DNA from: Sphingobacterium sp. HMA12
Lineage (GTDB): Bacteria; Bacteroidota; Bacteroidia; Sphingobacteriales; Sphingobacteriaceae
Assembly (NCBI RefSeq): GCF_002933815.1
Contig: NZ_BEYR01000004.1
Span: 1 to 64,000, forward strand
Reading direction: 5' to 3'
DNA: 64,000 nt
Positions within the stretch are counted from its first letter, which is position 1. The number at the start of each line of letters is the position of its first letter. The notes under the pieces were generated by a model. It was not told the origin of the DNA. It saw only the letters and a program-made list of their open reading frames with translations, and ran no database searches. Below, in pieces: positions 1 through 9,100 of the stretch. The position numbers were made by a program, and so were the translations under genes.

Positions 1-26
1 AACCCTGCCTCCCTTGCGGAGTGGTG

Positions 27-58
27 CAAAGATAGGGAGTTTACTAACAAACTTCCAA
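27..58 (-). promoter_or_regulatory. Bacteroidota promoter reading off the left edge
   Basis: On the minus strand a perfect -7 element TATCTTTG (27-34) is preceded, 20 nt upstream, by TTGG (55-58), which fits the Bacteroidota consensus TTG-N17-23-TAnnTTTG. It is followed by CACC and a C-rich run, as I remember for rRNA and tRNA operon promoters in this phylum. The transcribed gene lies outside the window, so rRNA is an inference. Confidence 0.55.
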
Positions 59-502
59 GCCTTTTGTTTTATTTTCTTTCAATATTCCCATAACTCACTG
101 GAAACTTGACCGATTGTTTTTCCCGGCAACTGACCGGAGGGCCGTAGGAAAGGCTTCCGGACAGGAAAAGCGGGAAAAAGGCGGCGGACAGCAGGGGAAA
201 TGGATCGCGAGGCAGCCCATCGCATAGGCGCGGCTGAAGAATGGCAGTCAGGCCCCCTGGGATACACCCGGAATCTGGAAAGGGCGGATGTGAACACTTA
301 GCGGGGATATGGTGATCAGGAACGAAACGGTGACCGAAAAAGACTGCGCCACGGACGGTGCTGGCGAACAACGCAAAAACAGATGCTCTCCCCTTACGGA
401 CAGGGCGCTCCGGGGGATTCCTACAGGAAATAACCCGAAGATTTCCATTCGATAGCCTATGGAGAACTTTATTCTTAACTGGCGGACAAATTATCCATTT
501 AT

Positions 503-605
503 TTAGGTTTTAGTTAGGGTTTGTTTAGGTTTAGTTTAGGTTTTCATTAGGTAAAAGCTAAAGTATACCTAATGGATCGCTAACTTAAATCTAACTTATT
601 GCTAA
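503..605. repeat. Symmetric 11-bp phased TTAG/CTAA array
   Basis: Five TTAGG elements start at 503, 514, 525, 536 and 547. Five CTAA elements (the reverse complement of TTAG) start at 558, 569, 580, 591 and 602. All ten sit on one 11-nt register, and the whole is a dyad centred at about 554 with five half-sites per arm. The bases between elements are T/A-rich and not conserved. Spacing of one helical turn places all half-sites on one face of the DNA, which suggests cooperative binding by an oligomeric protein. Confidence 0.85.
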
Positions 606-721
606 ATTAAAATCGAACTTGTCTATAATAACGAGTAACAATGGGGCGATCACAGGTAGTATTTGTGATTCTAGGGCTATGGGATGACGGAATCATATAA
701 TATGGTGTGGTATCCTGCGGT

Positions 722-740
722 CCCCCCTTGGCTAGGGGGG
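722..740. repeat. C6/G6 hairpin, REP-like
   Basis: Six C (722-727), a 7-nt loop TTGGCTA, and six G (735-740) form a strong palindrome in a non-coding stretch. Similar CCCCCTTGGCTAGGGGG-type palindromes are scattered as small repeats in many bacterial genomes. Only one copy was noticed in this window, so the repeat status is an inference. Confidence 0.5.
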
Positions 741-1018
741 CGAAAGGAGTTATATCCCAGTTGGAACATTGACATGAATCCATACTGTTTCCGTGCTTGC
801 TCCGAGTACAGCACATTAAAACGGCACTGGCATTCACGCCGAACTAGACTAACATCTGTATTCAGGTACTTTTAAAGCCTGATTCGTGTCGAACAGCTCG
901 CCAACCGCAACTAAAAAAAATCCAAAAACAGTCCAAATACTCGGACTCACTGGCTGGAAACGAAGTTTCTTGAAGTAAAAAGTAAATATTTTATAAGAAC
1001 GAATGCGCTTAAAAATAT

Positions 1019-1053
1019 AAAACTCCGAAGCAACTTGTATCGTTCGGAGTTTT
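1019..1053 (-). terminator. Terminator of the M60 peptidase operon
   Basis: AAAACTCCGAA (1019-1029) pairs with TTCGGAGTTTT (1043-1053) around a 13-nt loop. It lies 20 nt beyond the stop of the peptidase gene and is followed on the minus strand by a T-rich run. Confidence 0.8.
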
Positions 1054-1072
1054 ATCGACTAATTGCCAAATA

Positions 1073-2665
1073 TTAATTGTCTCTTAGCGTAGTAAGATCT
1101 ACTTTAGGTTGAGACAAGCTCATATTCTTAATTGCCTTCTTGCATTCATCAACCATTTCCTGTGTCATTGTATACGTATACTTTCCGTAATCATCATACT
1201 CCAATGTACCGATATAGAAGAATCCATACTTATCAAAGAAATCAGTCAGATCGATTTTAGCAACCTCACATGCTGTTTTGACAAAGTTTAATTGATGAAC
1301 AGCTGGATTCCGCTCTCCCATCATCCTGTCAGAAGCCCAATCCGAGCGTACCCTCCTTGGTTTAGCACTATTCTGTTGACGAAAAGCCTCAAACAGATCC
1401 GCATAAAAATCTGGACGCTTTCCAACTCCTTCAAAATATAACTGCAATTGCCAGAAAGGGATCAAACGATTAAACACATCAGGATCAGATAAATAGGAAA
1501 TTCTTTTGTCAATAATACTGGATTTGGCTTTTTCAAAGTTATTCTGCTCAGAAACCCGTGTTTTATTACCAAATGACCGTGTAACATATAAAGAAAACAG
1601 GTTATTGCTCACTTCACCGAGTCCTCCCCAATTAAACATTGGTCGTGTTTGATGCACATGTCCTACTTCATGGCTAAACCCCCAGCAGGGATCTCCTTTT
1701 ATTACTGAAGCAGGATCAACAACCATACGCATCGCATAACCTACTTTGTCCCCCATATAGGCAACCCCATCCCCATCACGGAACATGTAATAATTATAAT
1801 TTACCCGCGCAAGGATACGGTTCTTAGGAACTTTCTTATATTTTTCCAAACCCATCAAACGATGCTGTCTGAATACTAAAGAATCATAGTTACTGATCAG
1901 TTCAACACCTCTTCCATAGGCATATTTCTTCATTGCCTCTATGGGATAGGCTGTCTGTATATATTCGCCCTTTGCATCCATAATTGGAAAGACTGCATGA
2001 TCAATCAGACTGTCCCATTCCTTGTTGCCCTGCTTTTTTATATCAAAATATCCGTTTACCTGTCCTGTTGGAAAATGCACCGTAACAGGTTTTTCTTTCT
2101 CAGGTTCTTCAGAGAAATAATCAATATAAGCTAAACTTCCAAAATCGTTGAGCTGGATAATATTCACGCCATTATGCAATCTAAATTCTTGTTTTTCTAA
2201 TCCCCAGCCTTTCGGATCTTCTGTGGGTTTGATCGGATCCGGAGCTTTACGCAGCCAATTTGGTACCACTAGGTTAACTTCTTTGCCATTTGCAATACCA
2301 TCTACAATGACAATATGCTGCCCTTTTGGAAGGTAAACCCCGGTCATATTCTCATATTTGCTATATCCATCACCAATACTCAACTGATGCCCCAATGTGG
2401 ATGGGTTAAGCAAGGCAGAATAAGCTGCATATCTATACTCCTTACTGTATTTGCCATCTAGCATAGATAAAGCTACCCTGCGCAATGTGGTGTCACCAAT
2501 CTGGTCGATCTGCTTTTTCTTAATACCTTTTTTTAACGTTAATGCGAATGCGTCTTCGAACACAGAAAGATCCGAATAGGTCTGCTTAAAATCCTGAGCA
2601 GATTGTGCCATTAGATTCGTACTCATCAATAGGCTCAGACCGAAAGTGAAAAATTTTCTTTTCAT
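1073..2665 (-). CDS. Secreted M60 family (enhancin/mucin-type) metallopeptidase
   Basis: The 530-aa protein starts with a type I signal peptide (MKRKFFTFGLSLLMSTNLMAQ). The gluzincin motif HEVGH is at residues 332-336, followed by HVHQ and a third acidic ligand, Glu351, in GGLGEVSNN. This is the HExxH-(8,24)-E pattern of Pfam M60 peptidases, which cleave mucin-like O-glycoproteins. Residues 90-240 form the beta-rich region that precedes the catalytic domain in the family. It is the last gene of a SusC/SusD locus, so the likely role is extracellular or periplasmic degradation of a glycosylated protein taken up by that pair. A 182-bp gap containing a hairpin separates it from the upstream gene, so its expression may be uncoupled. 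The family call is firm; the substrate is inferred. Confidence 0.88.
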   Translation of the reverse strand: MKRKFFTFGLSLLMSTNLMAQSAQDFKQTYSDLSVFEDAFALTLKKGIKKKQIDQIGDTTLRRVALSMLDGKYSKEYRYAAYSALLNPSTLGHQLSIGDGYSKYENMTGVYLPKGQHIVIVDGIANGKEVNLVVPNWLRKAPDPIKPTEDPKGWGLEKQEFRLHNGVNIIQLNDFGSLAYIDYFSEEPEKEKPVTVHFPTGQVNGYFDIKKQGNKEWDSLIDHAVFPIMDAKGEYIQTAYPIEAMKKYAYGRGVELISNYDSLVFRQHRLMGLEKYKKVPKNRILARVNYNYYMFRDGDGVAYMGDKVGYAMRMVVDPASVIKGDPCWGFSHEVGHVHQTRPMFNWGGLGEVSNNLFSLYVTRSFGNKTRVSEQNNFEKAKSSIIDKRISYLSDPDVFNRLIPFWQLQLYFEGVGKRPDFYADLFEAFRQQNSAKPRRVRSDWASDRMMGERNPAVHQLNFVKTACEVAKIDLTDFFDKYGFFYIGTLEYDDYGKYTYTMTQEMVDECKKAIKNMSLSQPKVDLTTLRDN

Positions 2666-2786
2666 AATTATTTATGGTTTAAATAAGAACGAGAATGCGA
2701 CCTCTTAAAGCAAAATGCACAATCTCTTTACCTCCCCAAAAGCATAACCGTCTTTAAAAATGATATCGGAAACCGTGTTTACCAAA

Positions 2787-2816
2787 TGGAGGCTATTCTT
2801 ATGGGAATAGCCTCCA
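2787..2816 (-). terminator. Hairpin inside the M60 locus, attenuator or terminator
   Basis: TGGAGGCTATTC (2787-2798) and its exact complement (2805-2816) form a 12-bp stem with a 6-nt loop between the DUF5007 gene and the M60 peptidase gene, both minus strand. The following minus-strand bases are only weakly T-rich, so partial termination or an mRNA-stability element is as likely as a full stop. Confidence 0.6.
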
Positions 2817-2847
2817 CTTACACAAGTTTTTCAAATCTCCTCAATAA

Positions 2848-3915
2848 CTATTTTGCATCCGGATTTTTCGTTGCCTTCAAATGAAGTTCATAGATATACT
2901 TACCTGGTTTATAAATTTTAGTATTAAAACGAATGTTTAATTTAACAGACTGATCATAAGTTAAATACTTCATATCCGTTGGCGGATTCCAATTTTTAGT
3001 ATCAGCATAATCCACCGACTGAATCCATTTGGACTGAATCCGATAATAACAATTTATACCATTTGATTGAGTATCCCAATACACATCTGGAAATCTCACC
3101 TGCGCATAGTCGTAGATAACCGCTGTATCTGTGACTGTTGTTTTATAGGCGAAAGTGGCCAAAGTTTTAAGAAAATCGTTACCAGATGGCCTTCTATCCA
3201 ATGCTTTACCAGGAAAAAGTGCGCCATTTTTATCATATACCTTGAGAGCAATCTGATTTGGACCATCTGCAACACGTGTTATCTTCAACGTTAAGCTCGT
3301 ACTCTGACCCTTAACTTGATCAATCCATTGATCATCATAAGGAAAACGAATACCAGTTTCACTATTTGCCTCTACTGCAATAAAATACGGAACATTTTCA
3401 TAAGAGTACTCTTTTACTGGCGAGAGCTTAATAGTAGTTATATTCTTATAGTCTTTTGTTCCTTTTGGGTTTTGCACACGAATATCAACCTCATATTCAC
3501 CCGTTGGCACGTTGTCAGTCGCTTGAGTAAACATAAATTGACCACTTTTTTCCAGTACGGTAAGTGGTAATCTTTTTTCTATTCCTTGCTTGCTATTAAT
3601 TATTTCCAGCGTGGTATCTGTTTTCGGATCATATTTTTGCTTCCATACTTTAATATCGTATTCTCTGAAAAATGACTCTTCTCGTTTTCCTGTTGCTTTA
3701 TTCCTGACATCTAATAATGTCACCGTAAATGGAGGTGTAGAAGCATCCGGAATAATCCCAACTGCCGTATAAAAGGTACCTTGATCTACCATAATGGGAT
3801 TAGATCCGTACCGAATATTATCGCTTAGGTAACCTACCTCTATTTTCTTACATCCAGTACACATCAGAGTGGCCAATGCACCTAGATATATGAATATCTT
3901 AAATTTATTTTTCAT
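2848..3915 (-). CDS. DUF5007-like surface lipoprotein
   Basis: The 355-aa protein has a lipoprotein signal with Cys22 (LMCTGCKK), so it is predicted to be lipid-anchored. The sequence following the signal (EVGYLSDNIRYGSNP) and the beta-rich body resemble DUF5007 proteins, which in my memory occur as accessory lipoproteins beside SusC/SusD pairs. It sits 17 bp downstream of the fasciclin lipoprotein gene in the same operon. A binding role for the operon's ligand is likely but not demonstrated; no catalytic motif is visible. Confidence 0.7.
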   Translation of the reverse strand: MKNKFKIFIYLGALATLMCTGCKKIEVGYLSDNIRYGSNPIMVDQGTFYTAVGIIPDASTPPFTVTLLDVRNKATGKREESFFREYDIKVWKQKYDPKTDTTLEIINSKQGIEKRLPLTVLEKSGQFMFTQATDNVPTGEYEVDIRVQNPKGTKDYKNITTIKLSPVKEYSYENVPYFIAVEANSETGIRFPYDDQWIDQVKGQSTSLTLKITRVADGPNQIALKVYDKNGALFPGKALDRRPSGNDFLKTLATFAYKTTVTDTAVIYDYAQVRFPDVYWDTQSNGINCYYRIQSKWIQSVDYADTKNWNPPTDMKYLTYDQSVKLNIRFNTKIYKPGKYIYELHLKATKNPDAK

Positions 3916-3932
3916 ATCAATGCCAATTAATT

Positions 3933-4631
3933 TTATCTTCTAAATGCCCAAATATGCTGGTTGCTTAATACATGCACGATACCAGTTGTTGAAATAATCC
4001 CCGAGGTCTGGCAAATCACTTTCGTATCATTAAGGTTAGCTTTTCCTGACGGGTCGGACAATGATCCATTTTTCATTACATCTCGTTCACCATAGATCTT
4101 TGTTAAATACAATAATTTAGGCCCTTGAGAAATAATACCATCTTCTGTATAGTCTGCACTCGTTGACTTCTCCAAAGTCACCAACAATTTCGTTGTTGGC
4201 TCCTGAGTTTGGAATATTGTCCCGGTCTCTGTCAGATTATCTCGAACAATGCGATCATTGAAAAAGTAAGCACTCATGGAGTCCTGCAGCATTTTTGGAG
4301 AGTAATATTTAAACAACGAATCCAAATTGAAGTTGAGTCGTTCGTCAGTTTTTCGCAACTCATTCTGTTTTGCAAAGAGAAAGAGGCGGATCGAATAATT
4401 CGTGGGTACAAAAAATGTTCCCGCTTTATTCACTTTATCTTTTAATCCAGCCTTATCGATAATCATTAATGTCGTGTCAAAAAGATGTCGCGGATGTGAT
4501 TTTAAAAAATCATAAGTCGTCATATTGACATGTGGGTCGCTTACTCCGCCATCTATTACACCATCTTTTTTACAACTGAATAATAGAGATACGAAATAGA
4601 GAAGGCCTATATATAATATTGTCTTTTTCAT
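3933..4631 (-). CDS. Fasciclin-domain lipoprotein
   Basis: The 232-aa protein has a lipobox ending at Cys20 (SLLFSCKK). One fasciclin (FAS1) domain covers about residues 40-230: the first conserved box is visible as GTFFVPTNYSIRLFL, and the second as TTGIVHVLSNQ near the C-terminus. FAS1 domains mediate adhesion or carbohydrate/protein contacts. The gene lies 4 bp downstream of the SusD gene, so it is probably translationally linked and serves as a third surface component of that uptake complex. The domain is somewhat divergent. Confidence 0.75.
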   Translation of the reverse strand: MKKTILYIGLLYFVSLLFSCKKDGVIDGGVSDPHVNMTTYDFLKSHPRHLFDTTLMIIDKAGLKDKVNKAGTFFVPTNYSIRLFLFAKQNELRKTDERLNFNLDSLFKYYSPKMLQDSMSAYFFNDRIVRDNLTETGTIFQTQEPTTKLLVTLEKSTSADYTEDGIISQGPKLLYLTKIYGERDVMKNGSLSDPSGKANLNDTKVICQTSGIISTTGIVHVLSNQHIWAFRR

Positions 4632-4635
4632 ATTG

Positions 4636-6162
4636 TTAGTATTTACCCATCCAATAAGGATTCTGGGAGATTAATCTATTAGAATTTAATATATCATTGT
4701 GTATTGGAAATAAGTATCCTTTTTGTGCCATTCGGTTTGCATCCATGCTCCAAGAAGCCAATTGTATATAAAGATTATTATTTTTTGTTTTCCAAGTATT
4801 ACGTACGATATCAAAATAAGCATGTCCTTCTCCAATTAGTTCGCGTTGTCTTTCCTTTAGAATATCCCTCCTTAGGTTGGCCCCACTGCTACTGATTGGT
4901 GTTTTGGCTCCCGAACGCTCCCTAATTGAATTTACAGCAGTCAAGGCTTCTCCATCTCGGCCTAGAGCATTCAAGGCTTCGGCTTTCAACAAAATCATAT
5001 CCGCCAATCTAAAAACAACAAGATTACTCTCTATTCTAGGATCAGAATTCGTTGCAGCATTCTTATAAACGATATCCGAATATTTCATTAAAGAATTATA
5101 CTGGGTGTTTGTATTATTTCTAAAAAAATCAGTTCTCCTAGAGTCTCCTTCTTCTCCAGAACCATAAATTTCTTCTAATTTTGTATTGGTAACAAAGTAA
5201 ATAGGTCTAAAAAATGGCATATTCACATAGATATCGCTACTGACAGTAATAAAACCCACTGCCGCCGAAAATACACCAACATAATCTGTATTATAAAAAG
5301 CCGATTCATTTTCTGCATCTTTATTTGTAAAAACAAATATATTTTCTTTAGCTCCGGCTTCCTTAAACACATTTCGGATATTACCTTTTGCCTGTAGAGC
5401 AAAAAGATCGGTACGTTTGATCAGTGAATCAGCATAGGTTACAGTCTTTGCATAATCGTTTTGCCAAGCCGTGGCATGTGTCAATAAGGCCAAAGCAGCA
5501 GCTTTATTGGCGCGACGACGTCCCAAGCCATCAACACCTTCCCATGTCAATAAGCTTGAGGCTTTCTGTGCATCTTCAACAATAAACTTCAAGATTTCCT
5601 CTGTTGACGTTCTGCCTTTCAAAACGGCCTGATCGGCGGTTTCTGTTGGTTCGGTCTGTAATGGTAAGTCTCCCCATACCCTAGTCATATAGAAGTATGA
5701 TAGCGCTCGCATAAAATAGGCTTCCCCAAGTATATAACTCTTTGTTCCCACTGAAAATTTATCATCAGAAACTTCAGGTAATTTTTTAATAATCAAATTA
5801 GCCGCGTTTATAACACGATACCAATTGGTCCAATTCAGACACCCTCCTTCCCTATAACTCATAATAAAACTTCCGCCTGTATAGATGTTGGAGTGCAGGG
5901 TTCCATCATCCGTAGTAAAAATTCCTATTGGAGTATCCCCCCAAGCAAAAAATGCCTGATTGGTGACCATTGCCTTACGAAACAAGCCATAAGTACCTAG
6001 TACAGCTCCCGTAAAATCTTTCTCATTTTTCCAGAACGTATCTGAATAGGTATCATTTATCAAATTATTTTCTAACTGTTTGTTGCAGGCCCCTAACAAC
6101 AAGGCGGACATGAGAGTTGCAGCTAGTCCAAGCTTTTTATAATTTATTTTTAAGATTTTCAT
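4636..6162 (-). CDS. SusD/RagB family substrate-binding lipoprotein (locus A)
   Basis: The 508-aa protein has a lipobox ending at Cys26 (ALLLGACNK). The N-terminal SusD-like region shows the usual FWKNEKDF and GEAYFMRALSYFYMTRVWGDLPL tetratricopeptide-like helices (about residues 140-170). The C-terminal RagB/SusD part has RLADMILLKAEALNALG, ERQRELIGEGHAYFDIVR and the terminal YLFPI...NPY segment. SusD proteins cap the SusC barrel on the cell surface and bind the nutrient. The gene is 11 bp after the SusC stop. Confidence 0.95.
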   Translation of the reverse strand: MKILKINYKKLGLAATLMSALLLGACNKQLENNLINDTYSDTFWKNEKDFTGAVLGTYGLFRKAMVTNQAFFAWGDTPIGIFTTDDGTLHSNIYTGGSFIMSYREGGCLNWTNWYRVINAANLIIKKLPEVSDDKFSVGTKSYILGEAYFMRALSYFYMTRVWGDLPLQTEPTETADQAVLKGRTSTEEILKFIVEDAQKASSLLTWEGVDGLGRRRANKAAALALLTHATAWQNDYAKTVTYADSLIKRTDLFALQAKGNIRNVFKEAGAKENIFVFTNKDAENESAFYNTDYVGVFSAAVGFITVSSDIYVNMPFFRPIYFVTNTKLEEIYGSGEEGDSRRTDFFRNNTNTQYNSLMKYSDIVYKNAATNSDPRIESNLVVFRLADMILLKAEALNALGRDGEALTAVNSIRERSGAKTPISSSGANLRRDILKERQRELIGEGHAYFDIVRNTWKTKNNNLYIQLASWSMDANRMAQKGYLFPIHNDILNSNRLISQNPYWMGKY

Positions 6163-6173
6163 AACGTTAGTGA

Positions 6174-9100
6174 TTAGAATTCAAATTGAACGCCTAAAGT
6201 ATATTTCGATGGTAAAGGGTATCCATCTCCATAGTCAAATCCACGTGCATCTACCATTTCAGCATCTACACCTGAAAATTTTTGGAACATATGAACATTA
6301 TCCATTGTACCATAGAGCCTTAATGAATTTATCCCCAAACGATCCATCCACGGATTTTTGCCTTTATTAAAACGATAAGCTAAATTGATATTTTTGATAC
6401 GTACATACCATCCGGGTTCCATAAACATTGATTGTGCAGCCCTCCAGGCATATAATCCCATATAAGGATTTGCCGCTGGATATCGGGCGATATCCCCCTC
6501 TTGCTCCCAAAAATCAAATTTATCTAGATCTCCAATAGATGCTTTCGAAAAATCTTTTGCACTACCATAGAAAAAACCATTGGACATCCTACGGGCGAAA
6601 GTATTGTTGATAATATCACGACCAAATGTAAAAGTTGTCAAAATCTGAAGGGAAAAATCCTTGTAACTAAAATTATTGATAAATCCACCGGTCACTTTTG
6701 GATTAGGATCTCCAAAAAAGGTCATGTCATTTTCACCAATAGCATCGGAAATTTTATAATCACCATTAACGTCTACCCAATTTGGATACCCAGGTTTTAA
6801 TGTTCCCCATTTTGTAGCGCCGACTGCTCCCGTGTATGGGTTGACAATAATATCATTTGATGAACTGATAGCACCATTAACCAAATAGCCATAGAACATA
6901 TTCAATGGTTTTCCAACTACATACACCCCATTATCATAATACAGATCCCTATTACCATTCGGAAGTGCAGTTACCACATTTTTGTTAAATGATAAATTTA
7001 ATTGCGGAGTCCACTGAAATGCTTTCTCTTTGTCAAATACCCTTCCTTGGATATTAATCTCTACCCCAGAATTTCTTACGCCTGCAGCATTTGTAAATGT
7101 TTGTAAATAACCTGAATACTCTGGTATCCAAATTTGCAGCATTTGTCCCGTGGTAGTTCTTACATAAGTATCAAAATTGACTGTCAGTCTACCTTTCAAC
7201 AGGTAGGCATCAAACCCTGCATTCCATGTATCCGATTTTTGCCATGTAATATTATCGTTGGTTATGCCAGAATAGTTAGGTATAATCGCTGTGCCTCCAC
7301 CATAAGTATTGCCAAAGTTCCCTGGATATGATCCATCTCCCGCAACAAAAGCATTATATCGGTCATTATCGCCAATACTACTCTCATCTCCGGTACGCCC
7401 CCAACTAGCACGCAACTTAAATTCATCCACCCACTCGTTGGCTTCCATAAACGGTTCTTCTGAAATAATCCATCCCGCACCTACAGAAGGAAAATATCCC
7501 CATTTGTTATTTTTACCGAAGCGTGAAGAAGCGTCCGCTCTCCATACCGCATCCAATAGATATTTACTTTTGTAATCGTAATGAAAAGCGCCCAAAAACG
7601 ATAATTTTGCATAGGTGGACTGATCGGAATATCCATTGAGGTTTTGCGAGCTGACTCCTTTAACAACCTGAATATTATCATTTGGGATATCCTTACCTAA
7701 CAAATACAACCCTTCATTTTTTCGAGATTCATATTCTTGTACTGCTGTAGCAGTAAAATTATGTACATCATTATAGGATTTTGTCCATAACAAGGAGTTC
7801 GTCAACAAATATTTTCTATACTGGGTGTAAGTGGATTTTGCATAAGCCAAACCATCTGAATTCAAAATAGAGGGTGATGCAAAATCATTTTTGGCTGTTG
7901 AATAATTAATGATACTCCTTGTACTCAAACGGAAATCTTTTAGAAAGGTGTATCTTAATTCACCCACACCACTTAAATCAACATTGATATTATCGTTACG
8001 TTGATAATCGTAAGGGTTTACAATGCTATTAATATCATCCTGACTCATGCCCAATAAGGAAGTCGGCATATCGACTGGATTAATAGCAAATATACCACGA
8101 TATCGATTTGTCTTTAGAAATTCAGTATTTCCTTTTCCATCCATACGTTTGTTGGTTGAGGCCTTGAAATTGGTAAGGAATTCCAATTGTTTTGTGATGT
8201 TAAAGATCAAATTACTGGTGAATGAATACCGCTTTAAACCCGTACTTTTGACAATCCCTTTCTCATTATACATCCCACCACTGACCCGGTAGTTCAAATT
8301 TTCAGTCGCTCCCGAAACGGAAAGGTCATAATTTTGTACATAGCCAGATTGGTAAAACAGATCCTGGTAGTCATTATTATTATTAAATGCTGGATTTAAG
8401 CTGTCCGTTAATAATTGTGGTATGTCTGCAAGTTGTGCATCATTGCCGTATTTGTAAATCAAGGCTAACTTTTTCCTTCGCTCAGCTGCCCCAATCAAAG
8501 TAGCTACCTTCGCGGGTTTTGTGACATAACCTTGGTATGTATTTAGACTGAATTTCGGACGTCCTAATTGACCACGCTTTGTCTTGATCAAGATAACGCC
8601 ATTATTAGCTCGAGCACCATAAAGTGCAGCAGCAGAAGCATCTTTCAATACATCAACAGACTCGATGTCATTTGGGTTGAGACTGGCCAAAAAATTGGTT
8701 CCCGTCACATTGAAACTCTTAATTTCATCTTCAGACGTCGGAATTCCATCAATGACATATAATGGGTTACTCGTCAAATTGTCCGCATCATAGTCACCAT
8801 TAGATCGAGGAATATTCGTGTTCCCACGAATGACCAATGATGTTTTCATCCCCGGTTGTCCTGTAAAGTTCTGGACGTTAACACCCGGCAACTTTCCTTG
8901 TAATAATACATCGATACTAGCTGCTGGGAGATTTTCAATATCCTTACTGGTGACACTCGCAATAGAACCTGTACTCTTCTTACGGCTGATTGTTGTATAT
9001 CCCGTAACAATAGCCTCCCCGAGATCATTACTTGATTCTATCAAATTGATAGTGAGAGTTTGTCTTCCTCCTACAGAAATCTCTTGTGTCTCAAATCCTA

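Larger units (their letters stand above)
1..1072. other. Gene-poor left flank
   Basis: I see no convincing gene here. Short open frames in the GC-richer part (about 69-450) have no family resemblance and overlap one another on several frames. The stretch holds a minus-strand rRNA-type promoter at the edge, a symmetric array of 11-bp-spaced TTAG/CTAA elements (503-605), a C6/G6 hairpin (722-740), and the terminator of the M60 peptidase gene (1019-1053). The rest, 620-1018, shows nothing I can assign. Confidence 0.6.

Noticed and set aside
69..448. Several overlapping minus-strand open frames of 66-100 codons in the left flank.
   Set aside because: They overlap in different frames in a locally GC-rich stretch, show no family resemblance and lie just upstream of a promoter; they are probably by-products of base composition.
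503..605. Telomere repeat, integron attC or CRISPR interpretation of the TTAGG array.
   Set aside because: The units are only 4-5 bp with variable 6-7 bp spacers and switch strand at the centre. No spacers of CRISPR length, integrase or cas genes are present.
607..875. Open frames of 63-76 codons around the C6/G6 hairpin, on both strands.
   Set aside because: The palindrome itself supplies part of the frame (FAPLAKGG). No protein similarity is evident.
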